A DNA stretch of 64,000 nucleotides from positions 416,119 to 480,118 of the forward strand of contig NZ_RZMY01000016.1 in NCBI RefSeq assembly GCF_003992615.1. Reading direction: 5' to 3'. Shown here piece by piece: positions 27,680 to 34,725 of this stretch. This stretch comes from Flagellimonas beolgyonensis. GTDB taxonomy: Bacteria; Bacteroidota; Bacteroidia; Flavobacteriales; Flavobacteriaceae. A program made the position numbers and the translations under genes. A model generated the notes under the pieces. It was not told the DNA's origin. It saw only the letters and a list, made by a program, of their open reading frames with translations, and did not search any database. Within the stretch, counting starts at the first letter, position 1; each line of letters begins with the position of its first letter.

Positions 27680-27687
27680 TATCTTTG
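27680..27687 (+). promoter_or_regulatory. -7 promoter box immediately before the lycopene cyclase gene
   Basis: TATCTTTG ends 5 nt before the ATG at 27693, so the transcript probably starts at or beside the start codon. It rules against the in-frame upstream ATG at 27648, which lies before the box. Confidence 0.5.
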
Positions 27688-27692
27688 AACCC

Positions 27693-28832
27693 ATGACCCA
27701 TTACGACTATATCATTGTTGGTGCCGGGGCCGCCGGACTCTTATTGGCCGATGCCCTTGGCCGTGATGCTTTCTTCGCTGGCAAGTCGATTATGGTGTTG
27801 GACAAGGCCGATAAATCCCAAAACGACCGTACGTGGTGTTTTTGGGAAAAAGGACCGGGCCCGTTTGATGACTTGATCCACAAAACTTGGGATACCATTT
27901 ATGTAGCGGGACAACAGTGGGAAAAATCCTTGGAAATCACTCCCTACACCTATAAGATGTTGCGCGGAATCGACTTTTACAACCATTATGTACCAAAGGT
28001 AAAGGCATACCCCAATATCACTTGGGTGAAAGAAGAAGTGCAAAGCGTTCGGGAAAAAGAGCATGTGGTGGAAGTGGTCACCGATGCCCAAACCTTTACT
28101 GCAGAACACGTTTTTTCGAGTCTATACGATCCATCACGTCCTTACAGTCAAAAGCACTATCCGGTATTGCAACAACATTTTTTGGGATGGTTCGTCAAAA
28201 CCGAAAACCCAGTTTTCAATGAAGGGGAAGCCACTTTTATGGATTTTTCGGTTGCTCAAAACGGCAACACCCGATTTTTGTACGTGCTGCCTTTTTCCCC
28301 AACCGAAGCTTTGGTGGAGTACACCCTTTTCTCGGAGCATCTTTTGGAACTAAGTGAATATGAGGAGGCCATCAAACAGTACATCCAAGAAAAGTTCAAA
28401 ACGGCCTTTACGATCACTGAAACCGAATTCGGTACCATTCCGATGACCTGTTATCCCTTTCACAAGCACAATTCTGACCGTGTCTTCCATATCGGCATTG
28501 CAGGCGGTTGGGCGAAGCCAAGTACCGGGTTCACCTTTTACAGTATCAGCCAACAAATTCCCAAATTGGTTGAACATCTGAAGGCCGGAAAATCACTTTC
28601 CCAGTTTTACCACAAGGATCGATTTTTGTTTTACGACATGTTGTTGTTGGATATTCTCCACAAGGACAATGCACTGGGCGCCTCCATATTTGTGTCTTTG
28701 TTCAAGCGGCGAAAAGCCCAATTGATTTTAAAATTTCTGGAAAACGAAACCCATCTTTGGGAAGAGTTGCAAATCGTGACCGCACCCAAACCTATGCCTT
28801 TTATCCGTGCTTTGCTGGGTCGGATTTTTTAA
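27693..28832 (+). CDS. crtY: Lycopene cyclase (CrtY-type)
   Basis: 379-residue flavoprotein that closes the beta-ionone rings of lycopene to give beta-carotene, the precursor of flavobacterial zeaxanthin pigments. Residues 5-20 form the dinucleotide-binding motif (YIIVGAGAAGLLLADAL), followed by the family's WCFWEKGP near residue 52 and the C-terminal GIAGGWAKPSTGFTFY motif. Start at 27693 because the flavin fold begins there and a promoter box ends 5 nt earlier. Tail to tail, with a 4-nt overlap, with a polyprenyl diphosphate synthase. Confidence 0.93.
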   Translation: MTHYDYIIVGAGAAGLLLADALGRDAFFAGKSIMVLDKADKSQNDRTWCFWEKGPGPFDDLIHKTWDTIYVAGQQWEKSLEITPYTYKMLRGIDFYNHYVPKVKAYPNITWVKEEVQSVREKEHVVEVVTDAQTFTAEHVFSSLYDPSRPYSQKHYPVLQQHFLGWFVKTENPVFNEGEATFMDFSVAQNGNTRFLYVLPFSPTEALVEYTLFSEHLLELSEYEEAIKQYIQEKFKTAFTITETEFGTIPMTCYPFHKHNSDRVFHIGIAGGWAKPSTGFTFYSISQQIPKLVEHLKAGKSLSQFYHKDRFLFYDMLLLDILHKDNALGASIFVSLFKRRKAQLILKFLENETHLWEELQIVTAPKPMPFIRALLGRIF

Positions 28833-29812
28833 ACGGTACGCCGCATCAAATTTTCGCCAAAGACGCGAAGCAAGTTCTTTTTGGAATCCGGTAATTGCAG
28901 GCCGTCCAAAACCTCAAAAGCTTTTTGGGTGTAGGCTTCAATTGCTGATTGGGTGGCTTCCACAGCGCCGCTTTCCTCGAAAATGGTTTTTACCGTTTCC
29001 ACTTTGGTCGAACCCTCTTCGGGTTGTATGGAATACAGGTGCAACAGGCTTTCCTGATCTTCCTTGGTCCCTTGCTCCAATGATTTTAGGTATAGAAAGG
29101 TCTTTTTGTTTTCCAAAATATCCCCTCCCACCTGTTTACCAAACGTTTTCGGATCACCAAAAGCATCCAAAAAGTCGTCCTGCAACTGGAAGGCAATACC
29201 CAAGTTTCTACCAAACTCATAAATGGACTTACAATCGGGCTCCGAGGCACCAGCAACAATGGCTCCCATTTCCATGGCTGCAGCCACCAAAACCGAAGTT
29301 TTGTACTCGATCATTTTGATGTATTCGGGAATGGTTACATCGTCCCGGGTCTCAAAATCCACATCGTATTGTTGGCCCTCGCACACTTCAATGGCGGTTT
29401 TACTGAACAAAGCCGTCAACTTTTTATAGGTTTCTGCTGGATAGCTCTCAAAAAATTGATAGGCCAGGATCAGCATCGCATCACCGGATAGGATACCTGT
29501 GTTCACGTCCCATTTTTCATGCACCGTGGTCTTCCCTCTTCGCAGGGGTGCATCGTCCATGATATCGTCGTGCACCAGCGAAAAATTATGGAACATTTCA
29601 ACAGCAAGGGCTGCATCCATGGCTTCCTTTGCCTTACCCCCAAAAATATCGGCGGTCATTAAGGTGAGAACGGGACGAAGCCGTTTACCACCCAAATCCA
29701 GAATGTATGAAACCGGTTCATACAGGTTTTTGGGTTCCGAATATTGGGTTTTGGCCTTGAGTTCCGTAACAAACATGTCCCGGTACTGACTAATACTATC
29801 GATTGCTGACAT
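28829..29812 (-). CDS. Polyprenyl (geranylgeranyl/farnesyl) diphosphate synthase
   Basis: 327-residue trans-prenyl transferase making a C15-C20 or longer isoprenoid diphosphate from IPP. The first Asp-rich motif is HDDIMDDAPLRR with the full DDxxD, and the second is QLQDDFLDAFGDP; KRLRPVLTLMT is the substrate-binding region. The family is clear but chain length is not; the next-door crtY suggests supply of geranylgeranyl diphosphate for carotenoids. A minus-strand -7 box ends 5 nt before the ATG. The stop codons of this gene and crtY overlap (TTAA, 28829-28832). Confidence 0.92.
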   Translation of the reverse strand: MSAIDSISQYRDMFVTELKAKTQYSEPKNLYEPVSYILDLGGKRLRPVLTLMTADIFGGKAKEAMDAALAVEMFHNFSLVHDDIMDDAPLRRGKTTVHEKWDVNTGILSGDAMLILAYQFFESYPAETYKKLTALFSKTAIEVCEGQQYDVDFETRDDVTIPEYIKMIEYKTSVLVAAAMEMGAIVAGASEPDCKSIYEFGRNLGIAFQLQDDFLDAFGDPKTFGKQVGGDILENKKTFLYLKSLEQGTKEDQESLLHLYSIQPEEGSTKVETVKTIFEESGAVEATQSAIEAYTQKAFEVLDGLQLPDSKKNLLRVFGENLMRRTV

Positions 29813-29817
29813 GGGTT

Positions 29818-29825
29818 CAAAAATA
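29818..29825 (-). promoter_or_regulatory. -7 promoter box immediately before the prenyl synthase gene
   Basis: TATTTTTG on the minus strand fits TAnnTTTG, with only 5 nt to the ATG at 29812; a leaderless transcript is possible. Confidence 0.4.
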
Positions 29826-29920
29826 CATGCAAAAAATCAATTTGAAACGGTAGTGGTACGATAAGTTTCCATCCCCATATTTGTGGTGTTCCCCAAAATA
29901 TTTCGAAAAAAAATGATGAA

Positions 29921-29942
29921 AAGTTGCAATGGATTGCAACTT
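29921..29942. promoter_or_regulatory. Perfect 10+2+10 palindrome upstream of the second ECF sigma gene
   Basis: Arm AAGTTGCAAT, 2-nt centre GG, and its exact complement ATTGCAACTT. It sits 42 nt before the ATG of the sigma gene; CGTCTCTATAG, an ECF -10-like sequence, begins 3 nt later. Likely an operator or part of an ECF-type promoter rather than a terminator, as no T run follows. Confidence 0.6.
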
Positions 29943-29984
29943 GTTCGTCTCTATAGTTGAAGACCAATAGCTGTCAAGATCAAA

Positions 29985-30533
29985 ATGGCAACCAAAACCG
30001 AGGACCGAAACAACCTTTCAGACTTTTTCAACGAGGAGTATGGCTCGTTGCGATCGTATGTGCAGTCCAAGATCAGGGATACTTCGGAACGGGATGCGGA
30101 AGATATTGTTCAGGATGTTGCGCTTCGGATTTTTTCCCGGCCCGATGATGCCATCCCGATCACCAATGTGGGCGGCTTTGTGTACAATGCCATCCGGAAC
30201 AGGATCATAGACATTATGCGTGGGAAGAAAGAACGCAAATTGCCCAGTGACGACCTGGACCAGCATTGGCAGGAATTTGCAGAACTGTTCTACGGAGCTG
30301 CTGATAACAGCTACTCTGCAGAACTGGAAACTGCTTTGAAAAATGCCGTTTCGGAACTGAAACCAGCGTACCGGGATATTGTTATCGCCATCGATTTTGA
30401 AGGCTATAACTATAAAGAACTCGCAGAACGAACCGACATACCAGCAGGCACATTGATGTCGCGAAGGCATCGTGCTCTAGCAGAATTATCTAAAAAATTG
30501 GAAAACTTAAAAGCATTGAATCATGGATCGTAA
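29985..30533 (+). CDS. ECF sigma-70 factor (second in window)
   Basis: 182 residues with sigma-2 (DAEDIVQDVALRIFSRPDD, about 35-60; VYNAIRNRIIDIMRGKK) and sigma-4 (FEGYNYKELAERTDIPAGTL, about 140-160) regions. No zinc-finger anti-sigma gene follows; instead a small membrane protein overlaps its end by 11 nt and may do that job. The upstream palindrome and the TTGCAA/CGTC elements suggest autoregulation. Not closely similar to the ECF factor at 7.2 kb. Confidence 0.9.
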   Translation: MATKTEDRNNLSDFFNEEYGSLRSYVQSKIRDTSERDAEDIVQDVALRIFSRPDDAIPITNVGGFVYNAIRNRIIDIMRGKKERKLPSDDLDQHWQEFAELFYGAADNSYSAELETALKNAVSELKPAYRDIVIAIDFEGYNYKELAERTDIPAGTLMSRRHRALAELSKKLENLKALNHGS

Positions 30534-30948
30534 AAGAGAAATTGAAAAACGTGTGGAAAGCAACGTGGAATATTATGTGAAAAAAATCGTGAAGGTCATC
30601 GCCATGGTAATCCTTGCCGGAGCCCTGTTCTTTTTGGCCAACTACGTGCTCATGCGTCTTTGGAACTGGCTCATGCCCGACCTATTTGGACTGGCCACCA
30701 TTACCTTTTGGCAAGCATTGGGCATTTTGGTCATGGCCAAGATCATCTTCGGATTTGGAGGGGGTGGCGGTAAAAGCAAAGGTGGGTCGCACCAAAGAAG
30801 GAAACACAGATCAAATCATAAATGTAGTTCCCTGCGAAGGGACTTCGACGAATGGAAACACTACGACCAATTCTGGAAAGAAGAGGGTGAAGAAGCCTTT
30901 AAGGCCTACGTGGCAAAAATCAAAAACGAAAATCATGAAAACAGCTAA
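30523..30948 (+). CDS. Unknown membrane protein coupled to the ECF sigma gene
   Basis: 141 residues: a charged N-terminus (about 1-25), two membrane helices (about 26-48 and 58-78), a glycine-rich hinge (FGFGGGGGKSKGG) and a basic then acidic cytoplasmic C-terminus rich in His, Arg and Trp (DEWKHYDQFWKEEGEEAF). The start overlaps the sigma stop by 11 nt, showing co-translation. It has the position and membrane build of an anti-sigma or sigma-modulating partner, but no recognised anti-sigma domain; that role is inference. Confidence 0.75.
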   Translation: MDRKREIEKRVESNVEYYVKKIVKVIAMVILAGALFFLANYVLMRLWNWLMPDLFGLATITFWQALGILVMAKIIFGFGGGGGKSKGGSHQRRKHRSNHKCSSLRRDFDEWKHYDQFWKEEGEEAFKAYVAKIKNENHENS

Positions 30949-31078
30949 GAAAACAACCTTCACTGAAAAATACCTGAAGAAGTATCGCCCCTTCTTTTGG
31001 AGTTTTGGGAACACAACCCATCAATTAGAGCAGAACGAGGTGCTTCAACCCCTTTTTGTGGTGGATGATTCCAAATAA
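30935..31078 (+). CDS. Possible small protein (47 aa) at the end of the sigma operon
   Basis: ATG inside the end of the preceding gene (14-nt overlap), reading a 47-residue basic then acidic peptide without a membrane helix (KKYRPFFWSFGNTTHQLEQ in the middle). It is the only open frame filling 30949-31078, and the coupling resembles the sigma/membrane-protein overlap just upstream. No family recognised; it may be spurious. Confidence 0.4.
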   Translation: MKTAKKTTFTEKYLKKYRPFFWSFGNTTHQLEQNEVLQPLFVVDDSK

Positions 31079-31118
31079 AACAAAGTTTTAAGTTCTCGTT
31101 AAAAAAATGTAAAACGAT

Positions 31119-31146
31119 GGAAACTTTTTTTGTTTTTAAAGTTTCC
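31119..31146. promoter_or_regulatory. Inverted repeat over the tetR promoter (candidate TetR operator)
   Basis: Perfect 9-bp arms GGAAACTTT and AAAGTTTCC separated by 10 bp. The -33 element TTTG (31129-31132) falls in the spacer, so a bound dimer would block RNA polymerase. Confidence 0.65.
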
Positions 31147-31159
31147 TTATCTAAATTTG
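31129..31159 (+). promoter_or_regulatory. Promoter of the tetR-efflux operon (TTTG-N19-TAAATTTG)
   Basis: -33 TTTG at 31129-31132 and -7 TAAATTTG at 31152-31159, spacing 19, an excellent Bacteroidota match. The ATG at 31169 lies only 9 nt after the -7 box, giving a very short or no leader. Confidence 0.75.
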
Positions 31160-31168
31160 CCGCTTGTT

Positions 31169-31774
31169 ATGAGGGAAAAAATCATAGAAAAAGCAGCAGA
31201 TATGTTCTTGAACCTTGGGTTTAAGAGCGTAACCATGGACGATTTGGCCAACGAAATGGGGATTTCCAAGAAAACAATCTATTCCCATTTCAAGAACAAA
31301 ACGGAATTGGTCCAGGCCACAACGATGACCATGTCCGACATGATCACTTGTGGGATTGATCATATCATAGCCCAGGAACAAAACCCAATTGAGGAGCTGT
31401 ACGAGATCAAAAAATTTGTGATGGTGCACTTAAAGGATGAAAAATCCTCACCACTGTACCAATTGCAGAAGTATTATCCGAAAATACATGCCGAACTCAA
31501 GGAAATCCAATTTGAATGCACCCATCGCTGTGTGGCCGAAAATGTAAAAAGAGGTATGGAATTGGGCATTTATCGCGATAACCTTAATGTGGAATTTGTA
31601 TCACGGATTTACTTTTCGGGGGTCATGAGCATCAAGGACAATGCCATTTTTCCTACGGAAATCTTTAGTAAGGCCCATCTTTTGGATTATTATTTGGAAT
31701 ACCACCTCAGGGGCATCGTAACACCCAAAGGGAGAAAAATACTCAACTCAATCATCAATTCAAACCAAGAATAA
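31169..31774 (+). CDS. TetR/AcrR family repressor of the adjoining RND pump operon
   Basis: 201 residues from the ATG at 31169 (MREKIIEKAADMFLNLGFKS), which begins the conserved HTH domain; in-frame starts further up lie before the -7 box. The HTH (about 20-50) reads TMDDLANEMGISKKTIYSHF, a canonical TetR recognition region. The C-terminal ligand domain is variable as usual. The stop abuts the TolC ATG (TAAATG), so the repressor is the first gene of the efflux operon and controls it, probably through the inverted repeat at 31119. Confidence 0.92.
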   Translation: MREKIIEKAADMFLNLGFKSVTMDDLANEMGISKKTIYSHFKNKTELVQATTMTMSDMITCGIDHIIAQEQNPIEELYEIKKFVMVHLKDEKSSPLYQLQKYYPKIHAELKEIQFECTHRCVAENVKRGMELGIYRDNLNVEFVSRIYFSGVMSIKDNAIFPTEIFSKAHLLDYYLEYHLRGIVTPKGRKILNSIINSNQE

Positions 31775-33106
31775 ATGCGGACTTTCATTATCAGCCTTTT
31801 GCTGATCTTGCCAACTTTGGCATCGGCCCAAGACACCATTCCAAACTTAAGTTTGGATCAGGCCATCACTTATGCATTGGAGCATAATTACAGTGCCATC
31901 AATGCCTCTAGGGATATTGTGGATGCCCAAAAACAAAAATGGGAAACCATTGCAACCGGACTGCCCCAAATTTCGGGAGCAGTGAACTATCAAAACCAAT
32001 TGAAACAGCCTGTTACACAAATTCCTGCCGAGTTTTTTGGAGGAGAACCGGGCACCTATCAAGAAGTGGTCTTCGGACAGCCACAGTCCATCGCAGCAAC
32101 CGCTACCCTAAGGCAACAGATTTTTGATGGGTCGTACATTGTTGGCGTGCAGGCCACCAAAACCTTTTTGGAATACAGTAGGAACAATAAGGAAAAAACC
32201 GAACTGGAAGTTCGAAAAGCTGTGGTGGAAGCCTATGGCAATGTGCTCCTAGCCCGAGAAAGTGTCCAAATTTCGGAAAGAAACAAGGCCACCTTGGAAA
32301 AGAACCTTTATGAGACCAAGCGTATTTATGAAAACGGTTTGGGTGATGAAGAAAGTGTAGATCAATTGCAGATTACACTCTCTTCTGTGGACAACCAACT
32401 CAAAAATGCTAAGCGGTTGGAAAAAATCACCCACCAAATGTTGAACTTGGTGCTTGGCTTGCCCATTGAGACCCCAACGGTGTTGACCGAAAACTTGGAT
32501 GACCTTACCCAAAAACAAATTGATTTGGGCTTGATCGATGCCGATTTCAATATCGAAAACAATGTGGATTACAAAATGGCCCTCAACCTTAACGAGCAAA
32601 GGGCCCTGGAATTAAAATTGGCCAAAAGTCGTGCCCTGCCCACACTGAATGCCTTTGTGAATTATGGTGGAAACTCATTTAGCGAAAGTTTCAATTTTCT
32701 GAACAGTGGACAACAATGGTTTGGATCTTCTGTTTTGGGTGTAGATCTCAACATCCCCATTTTTAGTTCTTTGGGAAGAAGTGCCAGCACCCAACGGGCC
32801 AAGATTGCCCTGGAAAAAGCCAAAACACAATTTACGGAGGCCGAGGCCCAAATCCGTCTGCAATTGGAAAGTGCCAAGAGCGATTACATCCTGGCCATCG
32901 AACAATATGGAACATCCAAGGACAACTTGGAATTGGCGGAACGCATCGAAAAGAAAAACCAGATCAAATATGCTGAGGGATTGGCCACAAGTTTCGACTT
33001 GCGACAGGCACAGACTCAGTTGTACACCAGTCAACAAGAATATCTACAATCCATGGTAGATGTGATCAACAAGAAAACCGAATTGGAAACCATTTTAAAC
33101 AAATGA
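31775..33106 (+). CDS. TolC family outer membrane channel of RND pump
   Basis: 443 residues, signal peptide cleaved after ASAQ (about residue 19), then two outer-membrane-efflux repeats with long coiled-coil helices (SLDQAITYALEHNYS, VEAYGNVLLARESVQISERN, and later LELAERIEKKNQIKYAEGLA). Starts with no gap after tetR and overlaps the adaptor gene by 4 nt (ATGA). Forms the exit duct of the tripartite pump with the two genes downstream. Confidence 0.93.
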   Translation: MRTFIISLLLILPTLASAQDTIPNLSLDQAITYALEHNYSAINASRDIVDAQKQKWETIATGLPQISGAVNYQNQLKQPVTQIPAEFFGGEPGTYQEVVFGQPQSIAATATLRQQIFDGSYIVGVQATKTFLEYSRNNKEKTELEVRKAVVEAYGNVLLARESVQISERNKATLEKNLYETKRIYENGLGDEESVDQLQITLSSVDNQLKNAKRLEKITHQMLNLVLGLPIETPTVLTENLDDLTQKQIDLGLIDADFNIENNVDYKMALNLNEQRALELKLAKSRALPTLNAFVNYGGNSFSESFNFLNSGQQWFGSSVLGVDLNIPIFSSLGRSASTQRAKIALEKAKTQFTEAEAQIRLQLESAKSDYILAIEQYGTSKDNLELAERIEKKNQIKYAEGLATSFDLRQAQTQLYTSQQEYLQSMVDVINKKTELETILNK

Positions 33107-34305
33107 TCAAAACAGAAAACCATTCCATCATGAGAAAAACAATATATATCACAATCACTGCAGCTGTTTTGGCTTCCTGTGGGGGCGGAGGCAACAAATC
33201 CTTGGAAAAGGTGCTTGCCAGCCAGGACATTGAAGCCATTAGGGCCAAACATGTGGAAATCTCCAAAGAACACAAAGCCTTGGAAATGCAATTGCAATCC
33301 CTGGATTCGGCCATTGCCCTTTTGGACGATTCGGCCAAATTGCCGTTGGTGACCACCATAACCGTTGCCCCACAAAAGTTTGAACACTATTTGGAACTAC
33401 AGGGTGATGTGATGACCAAACAAAATGTACTTATCTATCCCGAAATGGCCGGAACACTTAACCGTGTCTATGTTAAAAAGGGACAAAATGTAACTAAAGG
33501 TCAGGTTTTGGCTTCCATTGATGATGGAGGATTGTCCAGTCAATTGGCTCAAATGAAAACACAGGCCGAATTGAGCCGGACCACCTTTGAACGCCAAAAA
33601 CGACTTTGGGAACAAAACATTGGTTCGGAAATACAGTACCTACAGGCCAAGACCAACTATGAGGCCCAAACGAGTGCCGTAAAACAAATGGAAAGCCAAG
33701 TGGCCAAATCGACCATTAGAGCACCATTTGCCGGAATCATCGACGACGTGATCAAAGATCAAGGCACCGTGGTGGCCCCCGGACCGGGATCCGAAGTGTT
33801 CCGCATCGTAAACCTATCCAACATGTATGTGGAAGTCGAGGTACCCGAAAGCCATTTGCCCAATGTAACCCCGGGCAAAGACGTAAAGGTTTACTTTCCG
33901 GTATTGGGCGAAAGTGTAAACACCAAGATCAGGGAGACCGGAAATTTTATCAATCCAAGTAACCGCTCGTTCACCGTCGAGATACCAGTGCCAAGCCATG
34001 ACGGAAAAATTAAGCCCAACCTTACTGCTAGGGTAATGATCAACGATTATACCAGTGAAAATGCCATTTTGATACCACAGAGCATCCTTTCAGAGAACGC
34101 CGAAGGGGAACAATATGTGTTCTTGGTTGAGGCCGATTCCATTGAAAATGACCCCGTGGCCAAAAAAGTGATCATCAAAACAGGTAAAACGCAGGGAGAT
34201 TTCGTGGAAGTGCTTTCGGGCATCAACAGTGGTGATGCGATCATCGACGAGGGGGCCAGAAGCGTTAAGGAAGGACAAAAAGTGAAAATCAAATTCAGTC
34301 GTTAG
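33103..34305 (+). CDS. RND efflux periplasmic adaptor lipoprotein
   Basis: 400 residues from the ATG overlapping the TolC stop; an internal ATG at 33130 (MRKTIYITIT) gives a better lipoprotein signal (lipobox LASC, Cys about 26 in the long form). AcrA/MexA-type membrane fusion protein: coiled coil (about 40-70), lipoyl halves around VYVKKGQNVTKGQVLASIDD and IRAPFAGIIDDVIKDQGTVV, then barrel and membrane-proximal domains. Functions with the TolC protein and the RND pump, although a small gene now separates it from the pump gene. Confidence 0.92.
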   Translation: MIKTENHSIMRKTIYITITAAVLASCGGGGNKSLEKVLASQDIEAIRAKHVEISKEHKALEMQLQSLDSAIALLDDSAKLPLVTTITVAPQKFEHYLELQGDVMTKQNVLIYPEMAGTLNRVYVKKGQNVTKGQVLASIDDGGLSSQLAQMKTQAELSRTTFERQKRLWEQNIGSEIQYLQAKTNYEAQTSAVKQMESQVAKSTIRAPFAGIIDDVIKDQGTVVAPGPGSEVFRIVNLSNMYVEVEVPESHLPNVTPGKDVKVYFPVLGESVNTKIRETGNFINPSNRSFTVEIPVPSHDGKIKPNLTARVMINDYTSENAILIPQSILSENAEGEQYVFLVEADSIENDPVAKKVIIKTGKTQGDFVEVLSGINSGDAIIDEGARSVKEGQKVKIKFSR

Positions 34306-34315
34306 CTTACAGTCG

Positions 34316-34690
34316 ATGGACAATATTCGATTCTCTTTTGAAGATTTAAAGGTTTATCAAAAAGCTCTGGCGTTTACGGACGAAGCCTACCGATTGTGTG
34401 AAAAATTCCCAAAAGAGGAAACCTATAGACTTTCATCACAATTTATTCGCTCCGCAACTTCCATTGCCTTGAATATTGCCGAAGGTTCGGGAGACACCAA
34501 TGCACAGTTCAATCGGTTTATTCAGATTGCTATGGGTTCAATCAAGGAAAGTGTTGTTTGCTTGACCATCGCAAAAAGACAGGAATATATTTCTGATGAA
34601 GAGGAAATGAATATGAAAAGTCATTTGGTGGAACTGTCAAAAATGCTGACCAGCCTCCAAAACTATCTTAAAAAAGATATTAAAAACTAA
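34316..34690 (+). CDS. Four-helix-bundle protein (23S rRNA IVS-protein/Avd-like)
   Basis: 124 residues: FEDLKVYQKALAFTDEAYRL and FIRSATSIALNIAEGSGD are the hallmarks of the S23/four-helix-bundle family first seen in 23S rRNA intervening sequences. It sits between the adaptor and pump genes of an efflux operon and has no link to efflux, so it looks like an inserted cassette. A short hairpin follows its stop (GTCTAT, 5 nt, ATAGAC). Similar free-standing copies are common in Bacteroidota; function unknown, a pentameric basic surface may bind nucleic acid (family knowledge). No reverse transcriptase or variable region nearby. Confidence 0.88.
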   Translation: MDNIRFSFEDLKVYQKALAFTDEAYRLCEKFPKEETYRLSSQFIRSATSIALNIAEGSGDTNAQFNRFIQIAMGSIKESVVCLTIAKRQEYISDEEEMNMKSHLVELSKMLTSLQNYLKKDIKN

Positions 34691-34692
34691 CG

Positions 34693-34709
34693 TCTATCAA
34701 CCATAGACC
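34693..34709. repeat. Short hairpin after the four-helix-bundle gene
   Basis: GTCTAT, spacer CAACC, ATAGAC: perfect 6-bp arms just after the stop codon, with related AGTCGATGGAC sequence just before the gene (34311-34321). Could mark the edge of an inserted unit. No T run, so not a terminator. Confidence 0.45.
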
Positions 34710-34725
34710 AAAGACTTAAAATTGT

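Noticed and set aside
34316..34690. Diversity-generating retroelement (Avd-like protein)
   Set aside because: No reverse transcriptase, template repeat or variable repeat within reach; only the four-helix-bundle gene is present.
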